Shown: piece by piece, positions 5,703 through 10,614 of the stretch
Layout: each line of letters opens with the position of its first letter
Numbering within the stretch: the stretch's first letter is position 1
Source: Thermoplasmata archaeon
GTDB lineage: Archaea; Thermoplasmatota; Thermoplasmata; UBA184
Reading direction: 5' to 3'
NCBI GenBank assembly: GCA_021827545.1
Contig: JAKAVH010000257.1
Span: forward strand, 1 to 12,332
Length of the DNA: 12,332 bases
The notes under the pieces: model-generated
What the model was told of the DNA's origin: nothing
The model's input: the letters and a program-made list of their open reading frames with translations, nothing else
Databases searched by the model: none
Program-made: the position numbers and the translations under genes

Positions 5703-6214
5703 GGGAGTGCCGTCTCTAGGAACGCGCGGGCGCACCTTGAAAAGCTGTCGGTCCGGAAGATTCTCGCGAAGGATGTCGTCGATCGGAGGCGCGCCGAGGC
5801 GGCGACCCGTCCGTATCCGTCGTTGCCGTTGGACCGCCCCCGGCATCTAGGGGGAGGGCGGACCGCCCGGAAACGGTCCCCGGAACCTCGAAACAGCCGA
5901 CTCGCTCGCCCCCGGTCGGGTCGTCGGAGTCCCAGAAGAGGAACGTCCTCGGCCATAGACTTCGAGCGCGCCCGGCCCGTGTCGCCCACGAAGGCGTCAA
6001 CATACGTCCGGTGGATCGTGCCTCACCGTCACAACCCAGGAGCGCCACCGACCGAGGAAGCCACCCATGGGGGGCCTCGGCGGAGGCTTCAGATCCGGGG
6101 CGACATCAACGGTTTCAAGCCGGAACAGGGATGGCGAGTCTACCCCCCTTCCGGTCCCCCCTCAGGCGCGCGCGTTTGCACGCGTCCTCCCCCGTGGCCG
6201 TGTGCTCGAACTCC
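5703..6214. other. About 510-bp region without a convincing gene, rich in inverted repeats
   Basis: No frame on either strand combines good coding character, a plausible start and recognisable protein features. The leftmost part may be the leader of the exported-protein gene. Inverted repeats seen include CCGCCC/GGGCGG (5834-5839 with 5856-5861), GGACCG/CGGTCC (5860-5865 with 5874-5879), GACTC/GAGTC around 5899-5930, and GAAGCC/GGCTTC around 6057-6090 with an internal GCCTC-GGCG-GAGGC hairpin. A frame on the minus strand (about 6048-5716) has some acidic, protein-like stretches (FLFWDSDDP) but no supporting start. I could not match the region to RNase P RNA, SRP RNA or a riboswitch. Confidence 0.5.
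5834..5879. repeat. Pair of overlapping inverted repeats upstream of the exported-protein gene
   Basis: CCGCCC pairs with GGGCGG (5834-5839/5856-5861, with an inner CC/GG extension), and GGACCG pairs with CGGTCC (5860-5865/5874-5879, 8-nt loop). The two share bases 5860-5861, so in RNA they would partly compete. They could be leader structure or a terminator remnant; nothing in the sequence decides. Confidence 0.4.
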
Positions 6215-6604
6215 TCATTCGGTGCGCTGTCCGAACGCAAACCCACGAGCGTCGACAACGTCGAATGGATTGCCGTCGGGGTCGGCAAGAGTCACGAAGT
6301 CGCGGTCCTCTCGCGCCGGTTCCCGCAGGGTGGCTCCCAATCCTAAGAGTCTTTGGACTTCCGCCTCGGGCCCGGAGGAGTAGAGGTCGAAATGGAAGCG
6401 GTAGTCCTCTCCGGGACCGTCGGGGACCTTCTGGAGCGAGAGGTTCGGGCCCTTCCCCGCAGGGTCGTGCAGGACGACCCAATCCTCCGAAGGGGGCTCG
6501 CGGGCCGCGTACCCGAGTGCTGCCGTCCAGAAGGCCATCATCCGCGGGAAGTCCTTGCATTCCATCACGATCGAGCCGACCCAGATCTCTCTTGGTTCGC
6601 CCAT
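6215..6604 (-). CDS. VOC superfamily (glyoxalase/bleomycin-resistance fold) protein
   Basis: Predicted 129 residues forming two beta-alpha-beta-beta-beta halves typical of a small VOC protein. The first half has WVGSIVMECKDFPRMMAFWTAALGY (residues 8-32) and the second has RFHFDLYS, an AEVQRLLGLGA helix, and the family end motif FVTLADPDGNPFDVV (103-117). It resembles the glyoxalase-like subgroup rather than true glyoxalase I. Candidate metal or substrate positions are Glu15, His71 and Asp115, the last replacing a more usual Glu. Substrate cannot be deduced. ATG at 6604 is chosen because the beta-strand core starts soon after, and a TATA-like box lies about 27 nt upstream. A longer frame upstream crosses the promoter and a hairpin and is not used. 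It stands alone, downstream of tRNA-Thr. Confidence 0.88.
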   Translation of the reverse strand: MGEPREIWVGSIVMECKDFPRMMAFWTAALGYAAREPPSEDWVVLHDPAGKGPNLSLQKVPDGPGEDYRFHFDLYSSGPEAEVQRLLGLGATLREPAREDRDFVTLADPDGNPFDVVDARGFAFGQRTE

Positions 6605-6625
6605 CGGGTTCGGGGAGTCGATCCC

Positions 6626-6636
6626 GGTATGTAGAG
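6626..6636 (-). promoter_or_regulatory. TATA-like box for the VOC-protein gene
   Basis: CTCTACATACC on the minus strand is centred about 27 nt upstream of the ATG at 6604, suggesting a leaderless transcript separate from the upstream tRNA gene. Confidence 0.45.
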
Positions 6637-6656
6637 GTCCCGCCGAACGGCCGGCC

Positions 6657-6676
6657 CCCCCTCCAAACGGAGGGGG
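6657..6676. repeat. Perfect 8-bp inverted repeat between tRNA-Thr and the VOC gene
   Basis: CCCCCTCC (6657-6664) and GGAGGGGG (6669-6676) are separated by four bases. A stable hairpin is expected in RNA from either strand. It lies about 130 nt past the tRNA 3' end and just upstream of the VOC-gene promoter. No T-run follows, so it does not look like a classical archaeal terminator; it could act as a processing or insulating element. Confidence 0.5.
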
Positions 6677-6805
6677 CAACGGGCCGGGGCTCGCCACGAA
6701 CCACGACCGACATCGTTCGATAGGGAACAACCCTCCTCGGTCCGCCGCCGCGCTCAGCGGAGAGACGATCGCGAGGGCCGGCGGTCGAGCAGCCGGACGA
6801 AGTCC

Positions 6806-6878
6806 AGCCACTGGAGGGACTTGAACCCCCGACCTGCTGATTACGAATCAGCCGCTCTGCCGGCTGAGCTACAGTGGC
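6806..6878 (-). tRNA. tRNA-Thr (anticodon CGT)
   Basis: The minus strand folds into a complete cloverleaf of 73 nt. The acceptor stem is GCCACTG/CAGTGGC, the D-stem GCTC/GAGC, the anticodon stem GCTGA/TCAGC with loop TTCGTAA giving anticodon CGT, and the T-arm GGGGG-TTCAAGT-CCCTC (one G-U pair). The variable loop has five bases. The discriminator is U73, as is common in archaeal tRNA-Thr, and CCA is not encoded. No intron is present. It would decode ACG. A TATA-like box lies about 30 nt upstream of the 5' end, so it has its own promoter. Confidence 0.97.
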
Positions 6879-6902
6879 AACCGTCAGCGCCGAGTCCCGG
6901 TC

Positions 6903-6914
6903 TCGCATAAACTT
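6903..6914 (-). promoter_or_regulatory. TATA box for tRNA-Thr
   Basis: AAGTTTATGCGA on the minus strand is centred about 30 nt upstream of the mature tRNA 5' end at 6878, normal spacing for an archaeal tRNA promoter with a few bases of 5' leader. Confidence 0.6.
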
Positions 6915-7005
6915 GACCTAGCCCCCCGACGCGACCGCCTTGGCCCCGGCCGCGGGTGCCCGAAGGGAAACGCGCAACTCTCGGGAGGTCCTTCCGCTTG
7001 TGAAC

Positions 7006-7023
7006 GTTGGGGGGAACCCCCAC
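7006..7023. repeat. GC-rich inverted repeat downstream of the ammonium transporter gene
   Basis: GGGGG pairs with CCCCC across a three-base loop, with an outer GT/AC pair and one unpaired T. It lies about 62 nt past the transporter stop and 130 nt upstream of the tRNA gene. It may form a 3' UTR hairpin; there is no T-run to support termination. Confidence 0.35.
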
Positions 7024-7084
7024 CGACGTGCGACCGCACATGGCCCCGCCCCTCGTTCGTCGGTTCGCGGGGCCGCCCGGGCCG

Positions 7085-8344
7085 TCAGCCCTCGGGCTCG
7101 GTACGTCCCCGGGGTCCCATCGTGTACGCTTCCTCGCCGTGCTGGCTGAGGTCGAGTCCGGCCTCTTCCTCCTCGGGGCGGACGCGGATCGGAGTGAAGA
7201 AGTTGATCAGGCGCAGCAGGAGGTACGAGCCGACGAACGAGAACGCCCCGACCACCGCGACCGCGAAGAGCTCCACGAGGAACAAGTGCGGGTTCCCGTA
7301 GAACAGGCCGTTCGCCCCGGACGCGTTGATCGCGACCGTCGCGGCCAGCCCGGTTGCGAGGACACCCCACATTCCGCCGACCCCGTGGCAGGCGAAGACG
7401 TCGAGCGAATCGTCGAGGCGGCTGCGGGCGCGCAGGTTGGTGACGAAATTCGCCAGGACCGCACCGCTCGTACCGATCAGGATCGCCACCATCGGGGTCA
7501 CGAACCCGGCGGCTGGGGTGATCGCGACAAGCCCCACCACAGCCCCGACCGACATCCCGACGGCCGACGGCTTTCCCTTGAAGGTCCAGTCGACGATCAT
7601 CCAGGTCACGGCCGCGGCCGCGGCGGCCAGGTTCGTGTCCACGAGCGCGGAGACGGCGAGCTCGTTCGCGGCCAGCGCGCTGCCTCCGTTGAACCCGAAC
7701 CATCCGAACCACAGCAACGCGGCTCCGAGCATCACGTAGGGAACGTTGTTCGGCCGGGCGCTCTTCACCTGGTCGGGCTCCTCCCTCCGGCCGATGACGA
7801 GCGCCGCGGTGATCGCCGAGACCCCCGCCGTGGTGTGGACGACGAGTCCACCGGCGAAATCGAGGACCCCGAGGTCCCTCAGCCAGCCTCCGTCGCCCCA
7901 CACCCAGTGGGCCACCGGCGCGTAGATGAGCGTCGTCCAGAGTACGACGTAGATGAGCAGGGCCTTGAAGCGGATCCGCTCGGCGAATGCGCCGATGATC
8001 AGCGCCGGGGTTATTGCCGCGAACTTGAGCTGGAAGGCGAAGTAGAGCAACGCGGGAATCGTGGACGCGTAGACGGGGTTCGGGGCCCCACCCACCCCGT
8101 TGAGCCCCGCGTTGGAGAGGTTGCCGATCACTCCGTCGACGTTGGGACCGAAGGAGAGGCTGTAGGCCCAGAGCGCCCAGACCAAGCTCACGACGGCGAA
8201 GATGATCATCGTCTGGACGATGGTCGAGACGAGGTTCTTGCGACGGACGAGGCCGCCGTAGAAGAAACCGAGCGCCGGCGTCATGAGCATTACGAGCCCG
8301 GTCGCCGTCAGGACCCAAGCCACGTCGCCGGAGTTGATGGCCAT
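7085..8344 (-). CDS. amt: Ammonium transporter, Amt/MEP/Rh family
   Basis: Predicted 419-residue membrane protein with the pattern of about 11 helices known for Amt, which moves ammonium/ammonia through a hydrophobic pore as a trimer. The twin pore histidines are His170 (GGLVVHTTAGVSA) and His320 (DVFACHGVGGMWG). Asp162 in LDFAGG matches the conserved Asp of E. coli AmtB. Other family marks are FFYGGLVRRKN (27-37), FAERIRF (120-126), WFGWFGFNGGSALAAN (212-227) and the cytosolic tail GLDLSQHGEEAY (396-407) that contacts GlnK in relatives. There is no N-terminal signal peptide, as in archaeal members. ATG at 8344 starts just before helix 1. No PII/GlnK gene lies within the window next to it, although amt-glnK pairs are common. 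A TATA box and palindrome upstream suggest regulated transcription. Confidence 0.98.
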   Translation of the reverse strand: MAINSGDVAWVLTATGLVMLMTPALGFFYGGLVRRKNLVSTIVQTMIIFAVVSLVWALWAYSLSFGPNVDGVIGNLSNAGLNGVGGAPNPVYASTIPALLYFAFQLKFAAITPALIIGAFAERIRFKALLIYVVLWTTLIYAPVAHWVWGDGGWLRDLGVLDFAGGLVVHTTAGVSAITAALVIGRREEPDQVKSARPNNVPYVMLGAALLWFGWFGFNGGSALAANELAVSALVDTNLAAAAAAVTWMIVDWTFKGKPSAVGMSVGAVVGLVAITPAAGFVTPMVAILIGTSGAVLANFVTNLRARSRLDDSLDVFACHGVGGMWGVLATGLAATVAINASGANGLFYGNPHLFLVELFAVAVVGAFSFVGSYLLLRLINFFTPIRVRPEEEEAGLDLSQHGEEAYTMGPRGRTEPEG

Positions 8345-8381
8345 CTCCGCCCGATCTCTCGGGGGCGACTCCCGACCCGCC

Positions 8382-8389
8382 CTTTAAAC
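8382..8389 (-). promoter_or_regulatory. TATA box for the ammonium transporter gene
   Basis: GTTTAAAG on the minus strand is the strongest TATA-like box in the window, centred about 42 nt upstream of the ATG at 8344, which predicts a leader of roughly 15 nt. The leader ends in GGCGGAG directly before ATG, too close to serve as a normal ribosome-binding site. Confidence 0.65.
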
Positions 8390-8390
8390 C

Positions 8391-8410
8391 ATGCGACGCG
8401 GAGGTCGCAT
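8391..8410. promoter_or_regulatory. Palindromic operator candidate at the amt promoter
   Basis: ATGCGAC (8391-8397) and GTCGCAT (8404-8410) form a perfect 7-bp inverted repeat with a 6-bp spacer. It begins one base beyond the TATA-like box, where the TFB recognition element would lie. A dimeric regulator bound here could block or help TFB/TBP binding. Nitrogen-responsive control is inferred from the gene only. The half-site differs from the GGAA-N6-TTCC site of methanogen NrpR. Confidence 0.55.
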
Positions 8411-8459
8411 TGGGGCGGTGCAAACGCTCGGGGGCACTCCGGGCCCCGCCGAGGTCGAT

Positions 8460-8508
8460 AGGCTTCCCCGAGCCGCGGGGGCCTCCCGCGATCGCACGTC
8501 GCGGGGAG
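8460..8508. repeat. Two adjacent strong inverted repeats downstream of the PLP-enzyme gene
   Basis: The first pairs AGGC/GCCT and CCCCG/CGGGG (8460-8484, two-base bulge, 5-nt loop). The second pairs CTCCCGCGA with TCGCGGGGAG (8483-8491/8499-8508, one bulged G, 7-nt loop). They share two bases. They lie about 100 nt past the PLP-enzyme stop and upstream of the amt promoter, so 3' UTR structure or a transcription boundary is likely. The rest of 8411-8605 shows nothing I can name. Confidence 0.45.
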
Positions 8509-8605
8509 CCACACGAGGTCGGACCGTCCGCGACGGGCTCCCGGAACCGGAACGAGCGGCTCGCCGGCAAGCGGTCGAGCTGGACCTACGGCGCGAGGTG
8601 GGGGA

Positions 8606-9832
8606 TCAGCGGACTCCGTCGAGAGCCTCGGTGACGTCCCGGACGAGGTCGTCGGTGTCCTCGATGCCGAACGATAGCCGCACGAGCCCCGCGTCGATCC
8701 CTCGGCGGGCGAGCTCGTCGGCCGGCAGATGTCGATGCGAGGTGAGACCCGGCACGCTCGCGAGGCTCTCGACCCCGCCCAGGCTCGCCGCGACGTGGAC
8801 GAACCGCAACCGGGAGAGGAACCGCTCGGCCGCCGACGTCCCGCCGCGGAGGGAGAGGGAGACCATCCCGCTGCGGCCGCGCATCTGGCGGGCGGCGATC
8901 GCCTCCTCCGCCGCGCTCGCCCAACCGGGGTAGTGCACCCGGCGGACCGCGGGGTGGTCGCGGACCGACTCCGCCACCCGCCGGCCGTTCTCGTTCTGCC
9001 GCGCGACGCGCAGCGCGAGCGTTTTGAGCCCCCGCCCGAGCAGGTACGCCGCGAACGGGTCGACGGAGGCCCCGAAGTACCCTTTCGCGTCGATCCGTTC
9101 GACGAGACGCTCGGCGCCGACGACGACCCCGGCGAGAAGGTCGGAGTGTCCGCCGAGGTACTTGGTCGCGCTGTGGACGACGAGGTCGGCGCCGAGCGCG
9201 ATCGGGTTCTGGTTGACGGGCGTCGCGAACGTGTTGTCGACGAGCAGGATGGCCCCGACCCGGTCGGCGGCTTCGGACCACCGGGCGAGGTCGTGGACCT
9301 CGAGCAGCGGGTTCGTCGGGCTCTCGACCACCACGAGTCGGGTCGCTTCCGAGACGACCGTCTCGGGCTCGCGGGCCGCCGGCCCGCCGACCTCGCGGAC
9401 CCGGATCCCGTAGCGCGGCAAGAGGTCCGTGAGGAGGTCCGTGGTGCCGCCGTAGAGGCCCTCGAGAGCGACGACCTCGTCGCCGCTCTTGAGGAGCGAG
9501 AGGACGCTCGCGGTGATGGCGCCCATACCCGAGCCGAAGAGCCGGGCGGCCTCGCCGCCCTCGAGCTGGCGGACGATCTCGGCGGGGAGCTCGAGTGTCG
9601 GGTTCTCGATACGGGTGTAGAGGTACGCCCGACCTTTCTCCGACGCTTCGGAGCGCTCGGCGGGCCAGTGGAACGTCGACGTCTGGTAGATCGGCGGCAC
9701 GACCGCCCCGGCGTTGTAGTCCGGACGTCGGGCGCCGTGGACGAGACGGGTCGTCGGCCCCACCCAGGGAGGCAGCGGCTCGAAGCGCGGGCGTCTCGAG
9801 CCGTGGGGAGCGGGGGTCTCGTCGCCGGTCAA
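8606..9832 (-). CDS. PLP-dependent Cys/Met metabolism enzyme (cystathionine gamma-synthase / gamma-lyase type)
   Basis: Predicted 408 residues of the Cys/Met metabolism PLP family (fold type I), which makes or breaks the gamma-bond of cystathionine or related amino acids. Seen in order: TRLVHGARRPD (28-38), VPPIYQTSTF (45-54), YLYTRIENPT (70-79), the phosphate-binding SGMGAI (101-106), VVVESPTNPLLEV (167-179), VDNTFATP (198-205) with ring-binding Asp199, HSATKYLGGHSD (220-231) with Schiff-base Lys224, ASLGGVESL (349-357) and GLVRLSFGIED (382-392). Sequence alone cannot separate gamma-synthase, gamma-lyase, methionine gamma-lyase and O-acetylhomoserine sulfhydrylase. The start is TTG at 9832, overlapping the TGA of the NMN adenylyltransferase gene (TTGA), suggesting coupled translation; an in-frame GTG at 9763 is the main alternative. 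The gene ends the apparent lon operon. Confidence 0.95.
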   Translation of the reverse strand: MTGDETPAPHGSRRPRFEPLPPWVGPTTRLVHGARRPDYNAGAVVPPIYQTSTFHWPAERSEASEKGRAYLYTRIENPTLELPAEIVRQLEGGEAARLFGSGMGAITASVLSLLKSGDEVVALEGLYGGTTDLLTDLLPRYGIRVREVGGPAAREPETVVSEATRLVVVESPTNPLLEVHDLARWSEAADRVGAILLVDNTFATPVNQNPIALGADLVVHSATKYLGGHSDLLAGVVVGAERLVERIDAKGYFGASVDPFAAYLLGRGLKTLALRVARQNENGRRVAESVRDHPAVRRVHYPGWASAAEEAIAARQMRGRSGMVSLSLRGGTSAAERFLSRLRFVHVAASLGGVESLASVPGLTSHRHLPADELARRGIDAGLVRLSFGIEDTDDLVRDVTEALDGVR

Positions 9833-10368
9833 CGGAACCGTCCCCCGGCGGATCGGCCCTGGCCGTCCCTCAGGATCTTGAGGCGGGCGGGCGCTCCGAG
9901 GTTCGCCAGGTACCCGGCCACCGCCGGGGGAACGAGCTCTTTCCAGCCGCGGCCGCTCGCGAGCCTACGGCGCAGGTTCTCGCCTTCGAAGCGGCGTCGG
10001 TCGAGCAGGGCAAGGCCCTCGACATCGTACCCCGCCTTCTCGAACAAGAGGCGCGTGAGCGGGTTGTTGGTGTAGACCCGGTCGAAGTGCGGGAGAAGCC
10101 CTTCGAGGTAGCGGACCCAGAGGGCGTGACGGTCGATGTCCGGCACCGGGACGATCTCGACGCCCTCGAGCCTCGCCTCCGCGAGCGCGCGCGAGATCAT
10201 CTCGAACCGCTCGCCGGCCGTGAACGGGTTCTTCCAGGTGTACGACTCCTCGGCGCTCCCGATACCGACGAGCAGGCGGTCGTCGGGCCGGCGGGCGAGG
10301 ATCGTCCGGACCAGACCGAGATGGCCCCCGTGGAACGGCTGGAACCGACCGACGAGGAGCCCGCGCAC
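9829..10368 (-). CDS. nadM: Nicotinamide-nucleotide adenylyltransferase, archaeal type
   Basis: Predicted 179 residues. It transfers AMP from ATP to NMN to give NAD+, in the cytosol. The nucleotidyltransferase signature GRFQPFHGGH (7-16) contains the HxGH histidines His13 and His16. The archaeal marks GIGSAEESYTWKNPFTAGER (35-54) and EIVPVPDIDRHALWV (71-85) follow. FEGENLRRRLASGRGWKELVP (127-147) takes the place of the second phosphate-binding ISGTxIR-type motif. Length fits archaeal NadM. The start is GTG at 10368; no ATG or other start lies between it and the in-frame stop just upstream. It begins 12 nt after the small Cys4 protein and its TGA overlaps the TTG start of the PLP enzyme, so it sits inside a four-gene unit with LonB. 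Confidence 0.96.
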   Translation of the reverse strand: MRGLLVGRFQPFHGGHLGLVRTILARRPDDRLLVGIGSAEESYTWKNPFTAGERFEMISRALAEARLEGVEIVPVPDIDRHALWVRYLEGLLPHFDRVYTNNPLTRLLFEKAGYDVEGLALLDRRRFEGENLRRRLASGRGWKELVPPAVAGYLANLGAPARLKILRDGQGRSAGGRFR

Positions 10369-10380
10369 GACCGGCCGATA

Positions 10381-10614
10381 TCACTCCGGGGTCAAATCTT
10401 CCACGTCGTCCAGGAACTCGTCGATATGCGGGCAACGGGCGGTCAGGTAATGACGGCAGTGCTCGCAGCGTCGGTCGTTCCAGGCGGGCCGCAGAAGCTG
10501 GTTGAACTCGAAGCACTCCCGGTCGACGAACCGGTCCTCGTCTCCTTCCTGCGGGAGGCTGGCGGGACGCGTCGCGAGGGGGGGGTGCACCGGGATCCGG
10601 AACGAGCCTCTCAC
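10381..10614 (-). CDS. Small Cys4 protein between lon and nadM, possibly zinc-binding
   Basis: Predicted 77 residues; no named family recognised. The C-terminal half carries Cys34, Cys50, Cys53 and Cys61 in the arrangement C-x15-CxxC-x7-C, within [33 protein letters not shown], with His54, His56 and His63 nearby. Four spaced cysteines suggest a structural zinc site; an iron-sulfur site is less likely but not excluded. The tail is acidic ([13 protein letters not shown]). There is no membrane segment. GTG at 10614 overlaps the TGA of LonB (GTGA); an in-frame GTG at residue 9 is an alternative. A run of eight C residues on the coding strand (10578-10585) lies in the poorly conserved-looking N-terminal part, so the first 15 residues are less certain. 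Its place between LonB and NadM suggests stable co-expression, not a known pathway link. Confidence 0.75.
   Translation of the reverse strand: MRGSFRIPVHPPLATRPASLPQEGDEDRFVDRECFEFNQLLRPAWNDRRCEHCRHYLTARCPHIDEFLDDVEDLTPE

Noticed and set aside
5716..6048. Minus-strand frame of 110 codons in the gap
   Set aside because: It has an acidic, somewhat protein-like stretch, but no supporting promoter, an arbitrary GTG start, and its 3' part reads as Arg/Ser-rich noise overlapping a possible leader.
6061..6140. Possible C/D-box or CRISPR-like element (TTGATG and CTGA; CTTGAAAC)
   Set aside because: Only single weak matches to box motifs, no C'/D' pair and no repeat-spacer periodicity were found.
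5834..6160. RNase P RNA or SRP RNA in the gap
   Set aside because: I found none of the conserved core motifs expected for either RNA on either strand.
4983..6383. Plus-strand open frame of 466 codons spanning the exported-protein gene and the gap
   Set aside because: It is antisense to a better-supported gene and its product is Arg/His/Asp-rich noise, including within the gap.
6605..6908. Extended upstream start for the VOC gene, and a minus-strand frame across tRNA-Thr
   Set aside because: These frames cross a complete tRNA or the hairpin and TATA-like box; the 129-residue version matches the family length.
7007..8461. Long plus-strand open frame of 484 codons opposite amt
   Set aside because: The minus-strand ammonium transporter explains the region fully; the opposite frame gives charged low-complexity sequence.
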